A DNA stretch of 64,000 nt, taken from contig JAODUP010000421.1 of NCBI GenBank assembly GCA_025642065.1, positions 124,501-188,500 on the forward strand, given 5' to 3'. A program made the position numbers and the translations under genes. Every line of letters begins with the position of its first letter. Position 1 is the first letter of the stretch. This DNA is from Paralvinella palmiformis. Lineage: Eukaryota > Annelida > Polychaeta > Terebellida > Alvinellidae. Below the pieces are notes generated by a model, which worked only from the letters and a program-made list of their open reading frames with translations, made no database searches and was not told where the DNA came from. Positions 1 through 13,500 of the stretch are shown here, piece after piece.

Positions 1-3000
1 AGTTAGGATCAGGAAACAAGTGTGTGTGTGCGAACTGAGAAATCTAGACATTCTTTTGAGCCCTAATAAAGCAACCTGCAGCCAGGACAGTCAAGGTATT
101 CCATCTAGAAGTGTAAATATTTCAATACAATATCAGACTACCTAAGGCATAGAGAAAATTAGTTACATCACAAATAACTTTATTTCATGTTTTCATCAAA
201 AAACAAGAGTACGGTTCAACAACCTAGAGATTATTAGGGACGTATAAAAAAAGTTTTAGTTGTAATTTATAACAGCTCATCAGGTATTTCATGAAAAATA
301 TAACAAACAACAAATATGGTGCATTAATATATGCTGTGGATCACATTTTTAGAATAAACTGATTTGTTTGATATTTTTCTAAGAAAATTAATTACCCAAG
401 GCAACATTATGAAAATTAGTGGCCCAGTTGAAATTGAATACTATACTGAGGAATAACTCCATTTATATTAGGGGAGCAGCTTTTATATAGCACAGCTGCT
501 GGTGCATCAGATTGCAGATTTCCAGGCCATGAAATAAAATCCCATCTAATGATCCCCTACGAGTATGACTGTGGGATGTTTCAACCCTCAATCAATGGCT
601 TTTGTCTGATTGTCTCACTACCCTAAAACATTTTCAGTCAGTTATATGTTTCAGACACCACCATAAATAAGGGAAACAATAAATACCCACTCTGCCATAT
701 GCTTCAGACACCACTTGAGGCTAAACAAGACATTCAATAATTACATCATAGATCACTCTCATTCTGATGTGACTTTGTTCAAGGGATCTCAATACCCTAA
801 CTGACAGCACAGTTGCTCACAGCACTTGAGTTCAAATCCAAGCTGGGCTATGTCTGAAGGGTGTTTCATTTTTCATATTAGATATGGAGGATACTTGGCC
901 CATTTAGCTTACTCAGTGTCCAAATAACTGGCCACGAATCAACAACATTTATTCATGGTAAGATTCAACACTGGACTGAATTTGCCTGCTCTAAAATGAG
1001 CTGGGGTCTCCAAAATCCGATTTATTTTAATCACTAGTGCCAATAAATACATATCTTTTGGTATAAATACAGTTATGTAATTTTACCAGTCAGATACAAA
1101 TATTAAGCAATTGCAAATTTGTTAGTTTTGAATGTAAATATCGTAGGTCCCAGCCATTAAGCCCACTCGGTTATTAAGCTGAGGTTGTTTTAAAACCTAA
1201 AATATCACAATTTATGGTAGTATCATCCATTAAGCTGACATAAAAATCTTAATTTTCCCTGTAGTATTTTTTAGATGATACCAAACGTTTTGAACACATG
1301 AACTAGCAAAGAAACATCATCAAACATCACGCTTGTGAACTTGAAAGTGAACCATGGGAACAGTGAAAAGTATTTAAAAGACAAGATTGTGTTGTGAAAC
1401 TAAGATAAAATGTCTGAAATAAATAATTTTATTTAAACTGAACTTTTTTGTTTTCAATAATCCTATATTATTACCACAACGAAAAACACACTCTTTTATG
1501 AAAACACCGCTAAACGAATGAGATGCGACACTTTTGGGTCTAGACGGCTGCTAATATACTGAAACTTCTCCGGATTAATGAATCTCTTGACACTGAAATA
1601 GCACCAGCCATTAAGCCGACCTCCAAAAATAAGGGTAATAGTATTGACACAAAGTATGAGCTTAATGGCTGGGATCTACGGTACTTGCATATGGTTGACA
1701 ATGAATTTATATTGAAATAAATTTAATGGCCAATCATGAGTAGCCTCAACTTGGCATCTATGCAAAAAAACAAGATCTGGATAGCACATATTTCCATTGG
1801 CCTAAACTTTCCACAAATCCAGTTTGTCTATAAATGGCTTCTTTGACCAAATTGTCAACCAATGATTTAAAAGTTATAAATAAATAACAAATTATCTGAT
1901 TTTTCAACATGCAGAATGATGCTTAATGAGAATTAAGTGGAATTTTTGGCATGCCATATTTGTAAAGATAAAAATATTAATGATTTCACATTCGATGACC
2001 AAATTGACAGACACCGACTAATCAATTGTGTATTGCATCAGAATATCAGTAGGTTCACCTGATAATGTAAACAACATTCAGATAACAAATACAGACTAAA
2101 GTATCTACTTGAGTATCTACTTCAATTTTGTATTGCCCCTATGTAATACATAGAACTCTGGAATAATCCATTCTTTTGTGCATAAAATTCACCTAACGAG
2201 AATGTAAGTGGTCAGCAAAATTCAAACAATGTCGTCTTACTCATTATCCTAACTACGGCACCAACTGTAAACCTGGCATTCCCAAGATGACGATATTTCT
2301 CACTCTCGATGTCAACGTCGGCCATTAATCCCCAACAACAAGACAAGAACGAATACAGACGGCAGCCCTGGAATGTGTCTATGGCAATCAAATCCATAGG
2401 TATCAGGGAATGCTTGGCAATGGTAAAGCTGGCATGTAGCAGATGATTGTCTAAATAAGGTTCCCTGCAATAAAAATAAAATCTGAATAAAACGTCTTAC
2501 ACAAAAGAAAGTTAATTCTTTGTAAATTTTATCATGTTGGATAAGCTGGAGTTAGAACTGAACAAGCTGAGTTCAATTATGTTGTTTAGCCTCAGTGCTG
2601 GTCATATATAGAATGTTTGGCTGTGAAGGGACTGCTTAGGGAAAAAATCTGACAAACACAGGTAATTGCTAGATTTGAACCCATAACCTCGGGGATTTAC
2701 AGTGCAGTGCTCAAACCACTGCAGCTCTAGAATGCCCAAGAACTGAACATGGAAGTAACATTAAAATAAGCCCCCAAAAAACCATAATAGAACCATAGTG
2801 GATTAGTCTGCCATTCCTATTTCTAACTGGTTAACTATACCCATAACCACCTATCTCATATTAACCATATATATTTTATGAAACAATGTTACTTATAAAG
2901 TGAACACAGCTTATTGTCATTTATGTCTCAGATAAAAAAGGTGTACTCTGTCTAAAAAAGGTTCAGAAGTCAGAAAAGTTATTTCAGACAGATATAATCA

Positions 3001-6000
3001 AGGGCTTAATAGTTCAGGATCAGCCCAGTATCACAATATTTTTTGTGGGGTGGGGGTTAACTTTTTTCAAGGTGATATTATGATGGTGTTCAGTGATTAC
3101 CATAAATAACTACAGTATTTCTCGGGTGCTGCTGATACAAAAACACATGATCTAGCTATCACAACATCTCATTTACATTACCTATAATAATATGACACCC
3201 GTTTTAAATTACTGACTAAATAATACAGTTAAGCAGTTTGCAAGAATTAATTTTAATACTTATATGCTGCCAAACACTTAACATAAATGTACAGACTGAC
3301 AGGTGAATCACTTTATCATAGGCAGAGTGATACATATGATATATCAAAACCATATCTGCTATAAGATAGGGAACAAGAAACCTCCTCACATTTAGAAACC
3401 TTCCTTACAGCCGGCCATGCTATAAAGCTAGCCATCCATACACGCAACACCCTTCACCACAAAGACATCATGCCAAATATCCATCACCATTCAAATAATA
3501 TAATGAGGTAAAAATATTTCAACCAACTACAGAAACCTAAACACATACCCAGTCTGATAGCTAATGGCACAACATAAGGCATTACCAGATCCTCCAGGAA
3601 GCACCCCTATTGGTGTTTTAATAGCTTCTTCCCAATCCGCTCTCTCCATTAATCCATTAATTACCTGTGTATGGATAAAATCAAGTATTTACGTACACCA
3701 TCAACTGACTCTGTATACAAAATGTTACTGAAACATATGATCTAAATTCAGATTATTTAAAAATTAGTATAATAATGTTTATAAACAGTACTTCCTATAT
3801 ACTGTTCCTATATTGGGATGTACTTATTGTACACAACAGTATCATGATGAGATGGAATTTGAAAGAAATCAACATTTTGGTATTTGCAGGGATAACACAT
3901 TTTGTCACCTACTAATAATTTAATTATGAACCTTGGAACTAATCCACTAAGTGGTGCAGCAATGCAGCTAGGTCATTCATACCAAACTTATCATTTGTGA
4001 ACACTGATCTCCTCATAACTATTTTGCAATATTTTCAAGTCGCAAATTCTCGCAACAAACAGTAGTATCAAGATATAACCGAGATGTGACTAGCTAATAG
4101 GTTGAAAACATTAAAATCTAAGATATTAGGCAAGAAAAGGAATTATTCCATAATTACCATAAATCCTTATTATTCAGATTTATTACATGAAAATGTTTAT
4201 TATGACCTGCATTACAATAAATTAACAATCTGATGTTAGGTCTACACAACTGACTATTTTATATTACAGATGTACAAGTTGAATATCTTTAATTAATTTG
4301 TAAAAATACTGAATCATATAATGCTGTTCCTTTCATAACTTTCAAAACGATCTCAATTATAACAATACACTAAATCAGAAAGTGTTATGCAATAATTCTG
4401 TTCACTTCATCACTCTACCCAAAATAAAACTGTGATGACATATATTATGTAGAAAATCTTATATAATCTTAGGTTAATGATAATAACTGTTTTGATTTAT
4501 TGTATTTACATATTGTATTACTAGCAAAACATAGACAGGATGGAATTAAAAAGAATTCTGTTGCTTAACTACATTGAAAACAGTTTCAATATCTAATAAT
4601 CATTGAGTTTTATTGAAAAAGGTCAGTAAGAGCCTTTATCTTCACTTCAGATATAAGGTCCATGATGTCGATTAGTTTTATTAGCAAGTTTTTAAAACCA
4701 GCCAATTCTGATAATTTTAGTTTCATATTTTTCATATGCCATGTCCACTTATGTAAACAATATTGCTTTGCAAAGACTGTAAATTAAATTTTGACACTAG
4801 TCAATCAGTTTCTTTTTAATTTTAACAATTACGTAACTTGTAAATCCAAGGTAAATTGGGCCAACACTTACCTCATGGATGAGGCCATCCCCAGACACAA
4901 TCAGTATCCCATACCAAGCTTTGATATTAAATGAAAGCATCATGTCTTTAGCATGGCCAGCATATTCTGTAAAAGATCAAATAAACTAAATTAATAACTA
5001 AATGGCAAGATCTTTAGCAGATAAAACATAAGAAGTATGTTATTATCAGCAGTATATAACATGTTTTATATGTAAGGACACTTAATTAATCAAACCAACA
5101 GTAACAGTCACATTGTTGTACGGTGAATTAAAACATTATGATATCCAGAGAGACAAACTATTGATGAATAAAGAGAAATATATGTTACAAAGATTGTAAG
5201 TAAATACATGTTTCCTTCTTCCTTAAAAATGGGCCAGAAAGATTTTCTTGGATACAGTAGATGTTCGCATAATTTTAAGGATAAAATAATTTGTTGTTCC
5301 TTATTAACTGTTCGATTCACTTCTGGACAGAATTAAAATATTAAATAAAGGAAAAGTAACAAACGTTTTATAAGTAATATTGTAGATTTACATATTAAAT
5401 GTTATAATTAACAGTGTATCACCTGTAATGGTCATCTCATATGTAATGCAGGCCTCAGCCAAGATTGGAACAACCCTCTGCTGGAATAGCTGTAATGCCT
5501 TACCCTGGCCACCAAAGGGATTGATCAAAACAAACATCTGCTTTTGGGTAGGGAGAGTTATATTAGACAGATCTGAAATGAGCAAGGTTAATCATAACAG
5601 ACTTGTGAATATACAACAAAATGACAGTATAAAATGTCTGTATGTATACCAGCAATATAAAATTGCCATCGTATGATCACCGAATCAATGCTCTGGTTAT
5701 TACGATACTAATGTTTCTCTCTACCTTGAAGATCTGAAATGCGAATTTTCTTCAGCAGGCAGACTATGACTTTCTTCCACTTTTTAGCTTCTTTCAGGTT
5801 GCCGTCATAAGTGTCACAGCTGTTAAACATAAGTGTCAGTGTTTCTCGTTTTCTTACAGTTCTCCGTGAGCCAATCTTCTTTCGGCGTGGATAGGCATAC
5901 ACAGTAAGATAGGCACTGCAATCACCTGACTCCATACCCTTCATACAATCACAGCCAACTATGTCATCTAAGCTAATAAACAAACCACCTCTTCTAAGAA

Positions 6001-6289
6001 TACTTTCTCTCATTTTCATGTATTCTTCATCGTCATTTATGCTCTGTTTAGATGACGATCTTTTTCCTTTCAGTGAATGTCGCTTTGCCTTTATTGAGCC
6101 CCGTTTTTCTTTAGTAGTTGGCTCCCAGCTCATATATCCAGTTGTCACGGTCACTTTGAACAAAGGTTTTGATTTCGGAAAGAGAGGAAGATAGTCACAG
6201 AGGATGTAGACATCATGTGCATCATTGTGGATTTCTTTATCTAGGCTTTCTGGGTGAAAATCCTCAGATACTTCAACAGCTGAAGCCAT
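1..6289 (-). CDS. SPHK: Sphingosine kinase, 3' end outside window
   Basis: Lipid kinase that phosphorylates sphingosine to sphingosine-1-phosphate with ATP. Five coding exons join in phase with GT-AG introns: 6289-5725, 5572-5423, 4966-4872, 3664-3549 and 2464-2241, giving 383 residues so far. The nucleotide-binding loop NPFGGQGKAL lies at residues 206-215. The catalytic SGDGLIHEVINGL begins at 263, with Asp265 matching the family's catalytic Asp, and PGGSGNA is at 293-299. The substrate-pocket stretch ADVDIESEKYRHLG falls in the last exon. The start chosen is the ATG at 6289-6287, just inside a possible acceptor, so a 5' UTR exon probably lies upstream. The N-terminal extension of about 190 residues carries a Lys/Arg/Ser-rich segment. 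The last visible exon ends in a GTAAGA donor; I found no C-terminal exon in 1-2238, so the gene probably continues left of the window. Paralogue type (SPHK1 or SPHK2) is not assigned. Confidence 0.93.
780..965 (+). repeat. tRNA-derived SINE copy
   Basis: A tRNA-like head has a B-box-like GAGTTCAAATCC at about 830. Its tail CTTGGCCCATTTAGCTTAC at about 895 recurs near 13143 and 20468. The repeated head-plus-tail pattern and RNA polymerase III B-box resemblance support a SINE. It lies just past the last recognised SPHK exon. Confidence 0.6.
1143..1680. mobile_element. MITE-like element with inverted ends
   Basis: The left end GTAGGTCCCAGCCATTAAGC is the inverted complement, with one mismatch, of the right end at 1660-1679 (GCTTAATGGCTGGGATCTAC). 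Internal CCATTAAGC motifs repeat near 1228 and 1609. No protein is encoded. About 540 bp long, with no clear target-site duplication. A partial relative of its inner right part lies at about 62450-62560. The superfamily is unassigned. Confidence 0.6.
2465..3548. other. SPHK intron with antisense SINE
   Basis: Intron between the SPHK exons ending at 3549 and starting at 2464. It contains a minus-strand tRNA-derived SINE (about 2585-2725) and otherwise AT-rich sequence in which I see no gene. Confidence 0.7.
2585..2725 (-). repeat. tRNA-derived SINE, minus strand
   Basis: Read on the minus strand it shows an A-box-like GAGCTGCAGTGGTTTGAGC and a B-box-like GGGTTCAAATCTAGC at the spacing seen in tRNA heads. 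It has decayed from any functional tRNA: no intact acceptor stem is visible. The body towards 2585 is unique-looking. Confidence 0.6.
3665..4871. other. SPHK intron, no other feature
   Basis: AT-rich intron of about 1.2 kb between two in-phase SPHK exons. I see no open frame of note, repeat boundary or RNA gene in it. Confidence 0.7.
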
Positions 6290-6799
6290 TATCCCTGGCA
6301 CAGTCTATCTGATGTAGTGGTAAAGGGTTGCTGAGGAAACAAATTCAAGATACATATTAATATTTATTAGTGACAATATTATCAAAATATACATAATCAC
6401 TAATTGGTTCATTTGTCTGTTTAATAGAACACAGGACATTATTATGTAGCTGGACATAGGAAGTGTGTCACTTGGAGTTAAAGATCTGAGTACTTGATTT
6501 AGGTGCACATATTTTGGCTTTGCACTCTACTTAGACTTGGGAGTAGCGAGTTCAACATAAGAGTCATGCAAGTGAACGATAATGATCTGAACACTCAACA
6601 TCCACTGAGTACCTGCCAGGACAGCATCAGAAAAATACATGCCATATATTCTCTATTAAAAATTTGACTAATTTGGTAAAATGCGAAATAAAACTTTGTG
6701 CTGGTGACACATGGGAAGTGACTATAAGGAAACCCTAGAGATATATATCTCCAAAACACAGTTATCTTGAGTTTATTTAAACTTTAACTTGGAAATTTG

Positions 6800-8136
6800 C
6801 AGGGTTGGGTTTTTTTACAGTAAAAAAAATATTTTTTACATTACACCGTAAAAAAACTTTTAATAATTAAAATACTGTAAATAACATAAAAACATGAACA
6901 AACATTGTGTAATTAAGTAAACACATTCACATACTCATGTCTTCACTCACATGCATCTCACAAGCATATACATATAGAAAGAACAAAATGTTTAACTTTT
7001 TTGTATTGTATTACCTTAAATATTGGTACATAAAGGAAATGTAGATCGTGACATAACTACTCAGTGGAAAACAATTAGACATAACATCAACATAGTATTC
7101 TAATTCAACCATTCCTCTGAGCATTCTGTAGCAGAATACCAGCTTAAAGGCTGTGCTATAGACAGATGATTGCAAACTTTGGTATGAATATTTCCAAAAT
7201 TTGAAAACAATCTTCTCAATGGACACATATAAAGCTGAGCATGATAGCAGCTTGATAACTAATGCAACAAAGTCACTTGGAAATCCATATGATTTGAGGG
7301 CCTTCCACCAATTAACTGGGGAGATCGTTGTCGCGGCATCGGTGAAATACGTGGAAGGAAATGGTGACATGAAAAAAGTGTTCAACAGTCACATGAAAAA
7401 CTTTTCCCACACACAGTTTTGTGGCCTTCCAGCTTTATACATGGTTAATGTCTTGATAATGAATACGATATCACAGTCACAACTCAGAGATTTTCAATGT
7501 AATGAAACTTTTCAGTGTTGACAAATCAACATATGTAGGACCTACATATTAATTATGTTAATAACGTCTGTGTTAAAAACCTGCCAACCCTGATGCAAGT
7601 ACAGTAGCATGAGAGATAAGAATACTGATTTCAATGTGATATTGGGTTGGTTCTATACATTCGGAAATGAAGTCACAAACACCATGATTTGGGGGTAATT
7701 AATTCACTAATACAATGACAATAGGTGTCACTGTAAGATGGGGGATCTGCAGATCATCAGACCAGGGGATTAACTCATAAGTTTTGGTTATACATTCATT
7801 GAGTGTCACCTAGAATTGGTGATTAGGGTATCATGGGACAATTGCATCCAGTTGTGATTTGATTTGGTGCTTGGTGATTATTAATTGCCAAATTAGGTTT
7901 TGTGGGCTTTCTATATCAATTAAATGCACATATTTATTTAACTGATCAATGCATTATACAATATGTAGTAATACTAACACTATGTTGCAATAAACAGGCA
8001 TTATTAACACTTAATATTATTGTGATTTTCACAGTAAAGATTGAATTGTAAAAAACTATAAAATGTTTTTACATGACATTAAATAATGTTAAATAAAGGT
8101 GTTAATAACATCTGTGTAAAAAACCTGCCAACCCTG
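6800..8136 (-). mobile_element. Degraded hAT DNA transposon
   Basis: The left end CAGGGTTGGG (from 6800) and right end CCTGCCAACCCTG (to 8136) are inverted and begin CAGGG, as hAT termini do. The flanking 8-mers are GAAATTTG (6792-6799) and GAAATGTG (8137-8144), one mismatch apart, matching the 8-bp target duplication expected of hAT. A minus-strand transposase relic lies inside. A second right-type end sits at 7568-7592, so the element is rearranged or contains a nested relative. It lies upstream of the SPHK start. Confidence 0.82.
7100..7385 (-). pseudogene. hAT transposase C-terminal relic
   Basis: The minus-strand frame contains WWKALKSYGFPSDFVAL, ALYVSIEKIVFKFWKYSY and KLVFCYRMLRG. These correspond in order to the hAT C-terminal dimerisation region (an SSASIERVFS-like block after a WW/aliphatic helix). 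Core serines are replaced and only this C-terminal part survives, so it is a decayed fragment. It sits between the hAT-type ends at 6800 and 8136. The family call is from motif recognition and has not been searched. Confidence 0.65.
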
Positions 8137-8605
8137 GAAATGTGTAGTACATGTGAATGGAATGTTCAGCTTACAATATTGATGTGATTCTGACATGGTT
8201 TCGACGTTCATCTAAATGATATAGTGAGAACTTCATAAAATGCATATAACACATGTCCACTGTTTTATTGGTTTCCAGACTAATTAATTTATGTCATTTG
8301 ATTACTGGTGTGAGGCATAAGCTCTACAGATAACTATTACAATCTGCTTGAATAGGAAAGGTGTAATTTTCCTAATTTAGGCTAAAGTAGTAAACAAACA
8401 TCTTTTCTGTACAAGTTTAGTCGGATTAGTGGTGTTGCAGTTAAGCTGTATGTATATTTCACACACAGAATAGCACATAAATTATGTATAAGCTAAATTA
8501 TGTCAAGCTATAGTCTTTTAGTCTGACTAACCAATTGAACACAATGACAGGTTCATATGTAAGTCAGATCTATTGTGCTGAATTCTCTCAATACTGTATA
8601 GCGTC

Positions 8606-9800
8606 ATGTTATCCAGAAGCTGTATCCCCACCATATTTCAGACCAGATTCATTGTACCAATTTTGAAAAAGCCCACCCTGAACCCAAATATAGCCAAGAA
8701 CTATCATCCAGTGACACCGAGTTCTATTCATATGAAGGTTGTGGAATTAACACTGAAGCTGTCAGCTGATATTAGTGACACTCAGCTTGATTTTTGTCAG
8801 GGTAGAGGTACAGGCATGTAGCGTGTTAAATGATATTATTTGTCATTATACTTGGCAAGCTTATATTATAAAAAAATTAATACTGTGTGCCATGTTTTAT
8901 TATTTGTTAAATTATTATATATTTTGTTGTGTATCAATGATTGTTTTTATACAAATGGTACAGTTAGCTGGATACAGTGGTAAGGTGGAATGGCCAGTAT
9001 AGTTCAAAGTTCAGGATGATTCATGGCACCGGTCAAGGTAGCGTTTTATCTCCTTATGTGTTTAATATATTTCTCAAACATTTCCTGCTTAGTCTACGAA
9101 ACACGACAATAGGTATCGGCATTGCTAGTATGATGTATAAGTCATTTTTTGTTCATCTGTATCATGCTTAAAGAAACTGATCAACATGTGGTACATGAAT
9201 GATTCGGAGATGCATAATGTTGAAAGGCTTGAAATACTTAGTAATGCATATGATACTACTGGAACTAGTGCTGAGCATATTAAACATCGTATTCATGAAT
9301 AAATCCAGAGTCATTTTATGGGTTATCCCCTGTAGGCATGCTTAACTCCTGATGTCCAAAGTTATTTATATAGATCTATATGTCAAATAACTCTCTTACA
9401 GCTTGGAATGTACAGCTCAGTTAAGTACACAAATGAATCAATTGAAATCGCTACAGGGTAAATTGATGAAACAAAGTCTTGTGATCAGTAAACTAAAAGG
9501 TCACATAACACACAGTTAATGTATGCATTAAATGTTAATAAAGTTAAGGATATTATGAAAAGAAATACACTATCCCTTTACCATTGAATATGTAGTATGC
9601 TGATTCCATCTAGGACTTTGACCATGTACTACATATCATAATGTCTGTTACACAGTATATTAACACCTGGAACTTTGGTAGAACGAATTGTTAATATTGG
9701 TTACTCGCCAATAGCATATGCTTTTAAGAAACCTAATTTTATTAAGCCATATTCAAATGAACATTTATTGGTACATGTTTTAACCATTACTATTTAAATA
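8606..9800 (+). mobile_element. Non-LTR retrotransposon relic (RT, deleted palm)
   Basis: Translated fragments in order read VPILKKPTLNPNIAKNY (RT fingers), SDTQLDFCQGRGTG (QLGFR-like block), YSGKVEWPVX then GTGQGSVLSPYVFNIFL (RT QGSxLSPxLF motif), and after 9180 NVERLEILSNAYDT, LMYALNVNKVKD and GTLVERIVNIGYSPIAYAF. Frames shift repeatedly, with several stops. The YADD catalytic block expected between the QGS motif and the NVERLEIL segment is missing, so there is an internal deletion near 9160-9200. The last traces fade near 9800, followed by AT-rich sequence. This is a dead LINE copy; the clade is not assigned. Confidence 0.75.
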
Positions 9801-10171
9801 TATTTATTGTTCTCTATTTACTTCAACTGTTGCTTTTTATCCACGTATATTTCTGAATATTGTTTATGTATATTCATTTTTACGTCAAGTGTAATCAATA
9901 AATGATTAATGACAGTTTGTAGATCTTATCTATCATAGATACGTGTGTATAAACGGCTCTTCATTCTGGATCGTGGACAGAGCCAGCACTGCGGGGATCG
10001 ACATTTCTTTCGGATCGTTTCAGGGGGTACCCCCTTCCATGAATATTCATGACGCCTATAGTATAGGCTATACACTAATACAGGTTCTATGTTCTGTGAG
10101 ATTGCTCTATTTATGACATATCTACTGTAAGTCTGTATTGCATGTTTTCTTCAGTTTTGAAAGTGAAAATA

Positions 10172-10207
<36 letters not shown>

Positions 10208-10504
10208 CCAATTAAGTGATATATTATTTTATAACGATGATGATCAAAGTTTCCATTGACATTCATTGTCCAAAAATTTAACTCAGGGCAAGGTCGGAAC
10301 CACATAACTAATGAAACACCAATGTTACTGTAATAAAAAATGGACCGTTAGAATGAACCAGGAAACGGCTCAGATTTAACCGTTTATCTATACCGCTACA
10401 CAATTAGTTAACTATTTTAACAGTGTTCTGGTTACTGATACCTGGAAAACGGCGGAATTCTACATTGATGTCCCTTGTATTCGCCAGGCGGCAACAGTGT
10501 TTCT
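9801..10504. other. Intergenic spacer upstream of RPL18
   Basis: AT-rich LINE 3' flank, a (TA)n microsatellite at about 10176-10206, and a short GC-richer stretch at about 9950-10060. No gene recognised. It may include the divergent SPHK promoter and non-coding first exon, but no element proves this. Confidence 0.5.
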
Positions 10505-10543
10505 GTTATTTCCGGCAACTTCCTTTTTCCACCTCCATCAAAA
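10505..10543 (+). promoter_or_regulatory. 5'TOP-like leader of RPL18
   Basis: Pyrimidine-rich TTATTTCCGGCAACTTCC followed by a run of T and C leads directly to the ATG at 10544. Ribosomal protein mRNAs normally start inside such a tract and are translationally controlled through it. The exact start site cannot be fixed from sequence. Confidence 0.6.
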
Positions 10544-13500
10544 ATGGTGAGGTTGTTAATGTGATATCGCTTTGAAATCGGCAATTATTTCTGCCATCAT
10601 GTTTTTATATGTCTTTTTATTCATTTGTTTTAATTCATAGTTGTCCGTGGTTTTAGAAATAAAGATGAGTTCTTGCTTTATTCATACAGGGTATCGACAT
10701 ATGTCATAAACACAAGAGGAAGGTGGTTAGGCGAGAGCCTAAGAGCCAAGATATATATCTTAGGCTTCTTGTAAAGGTGTGTATTAAGCCACTTTTACCC
10801 ATAAATACAGTTAGCAAAGTTGAACATATAACAATAACCTGTTATTATAAATTGGTGTCACTACTGTCCAGTTTTTGTACTTGTTCTACAGTCTTGAGTG
10901 ATAATTTGTCGGACGCCCAAAAATCTACATTTACTGATTTAGTAAATTAGATTATTAGTTGGTTATATAATTTATAACTGTCGAAATATTTGATTACTTT
11001 GTTATAAGTACACTGTGTTGATTAATTATTCCGCAAGTATATAAATTTGATGGCCTGATGTAATTCACTTGGACAGAATCCCTCCATAATTAAATCGTTT
11101 TCAACTAAATATATGCATAGTTCCCTTGAAATATCAATTAGTTATGTGAATTGAAGCAATAAACATCTGATAGATCCTAGAGACAAAGAGTATTTGCAAA
11201 ATGGGTAAAATTACAGTGTGATTATGTAATATTAACTGCTACACACTATATGAATATGCTACAGCACCAATGTGAATGTTTCATGTCGTAATCAATTTTA
11301 TGCCAACCAGTGGCAGTGCTCCTGTAAGCAACAGCAAATTACTGAACAAATGTAAGATGATGTATGAGGTGCAGTTTAGCCAGGAACTTCTATAATAACT
11401 AGATTATACAGAGTAAAATATCTGTTCCTGTATTCCAGACTTTCCAGCTAATATTTCAAGAAACAGTTCACCCTTAGTTATTATGATGTATATGAAAAAG
11501 ATCACATTTTCTGACTACATATGGCACAAGGATTATGTCGCAATCTCGATCAAGTCTGATCACAGATTCTCTGGTTTATCCATCCTTGCGACTACTTGCC
11601 CTCATGCTCATCCTAACAATTTCTAACAGGTGCCAATGTCAGTTTATATATACATATCTGACAGCTAAGTAGATGTTTCTTGTTGCAATAATTCAAAACA
11701 ATCTTCACAAGGAATTTCGCTATAAAGTTTTCTTTAACCATTTCAGTAACACAAGGCTGTTTGGACCAATTAAAGAATTATACTGTAATATTAATAAATA
11801 TGTTTGTTACGAAAATACATGTTTGACTCATCCCTGTTCACATTATATTATAACCAGATAATACAAACAGCTTGTATTAAGTTGTGTGAGATTTCAGTAG
11901 CATACAGTCTGTGTCTGGCTTCAAAATGGCAGTGTCCACATAACATTATTAGTTGATTAACCAGCACTTTGACTAGGATTATTTAATATATAGTTGATCA
12001 TGTTCAAATTTTCACACATATGATTTGTGTGAGCATATTTGTACTAGTCCTGATATTTTGAAATGAAGGTGAAATATTCATTTAATCAATCATTAATGAC
12101 TTTTGTATTTATATATTTTTTTAAATTGTGCGTGTTACTTGTGATACAGATTTAACATATTTGAAATATGTTTAATGCTTGTAAATATAAAATTAAGTGG
12201 TGTCGAATTTCAGTGCAATATGCTTAATTTTATTACCTTGTTTAGTATTTCAAATTTACCATATTTGTTGGCATCTAAATAAAACTGAAATTTATACATG
12301 TGACGGCACTGCTAAAGCTATATATAGTTTATTTTGAGAGCAGTAAATGCCAGCCCTATAATACATCAAACAATATTTTGTATTTATTATTTGATAGGTT
12401 CAGCCATATATGTATATAATGAAGTTTCAGTACAGTTATTCCTATGGAGTGCAAACCCTATTAAGTAATTGTTTTTTTAAAGATTGTTTTTTATCTGATT
12501 CCCATTAAGTTGGGGCTTCGGTTTTATACCTGTATTATTCATTTTGGTATAGATTGTTACCAAATATCCATCCAGTAAAATGGTTTGTTGTTACTGGTAA
12601 TTAATAATAATACTAAGAGTTTTGTTTCCATATATGTAACTTGTATTTCCTTTTCAGTTGTATCGCTTCTTGGCTAGGAGGACAGGATGTAGGTTTAACA
12701 AAATAATTCTGAAACGGTTATTTATGAGCAAGACCAACAGGGCACCTATGTCTGTGGCATCTTTGGTGAGTTTTTCTTTAGTTAGAATTGATTAAGTTAT
12801 GGTATCAACGCTTAGTTGCCTGTGAGATGTGTCGTCTGATAATCTCACTTTCCAATGGTAGTCCCTGAGTCTTAGATGTGACTAACACATAACCTGGACA
12901 AGGCAGACAATCAAAATTTGTGTATTGTTGACCCTCAGGTTTTAATGGCTGCCATGGTGATTCTCATATAGAAACCATACTATCTTATGGGGTTAGCTTT
13001 TAGGGATTGCTACTATTCATGTGTTTAAGTTGACTGAATCTTTTCTCAGAATCAGTTGGTAACAAATTTGGTATTTAAATCTGTGTTGCCTGTGATTGAA
13101 TGGTGTTACATATTTTGTTTAGCCCTTTAACCTTCAAAGATCACTTGGCCCATTTAGTTTACCATGTGCACACAAAAATCCTTGATTAGTGGCAATGTAA
13201 TTGCATCATTGTCCATTTCAATCCAAGCTTAGCACATTATAGAGTCTATTAAATCCCTATAATTCTCATTTAAATTTATAGAGCAACTAACAGCCATGAC
13301 TCTGATTTAGTTAATATTATGGTGCATAGCTAGTCTGAATGAGAGATTTTTATTATTTTTTGTATTTCATTGTATATTTTGAATGGATGCTTTGAAAATT
13401 TGAGAACAAACATTTCTGCACAGAACAATGGATAAGGAATCTGATCATAATCCTGGCTGACAGTTAAATCTATGTGTTCTTACTACAAATCGTCAAGCTA

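Noticed and set aside
5428..6194. Plus-strand open frames over the SPHK exons
   Set aside because: They lie antisense to clearly spliced sphingosine kinase exons and show no domain of their own.
7201..7521. Plus-strand 106-residue frame as a host gene
   Set aside because: It lies inside the hAT relic and is antisense to its transposase C-terminus.
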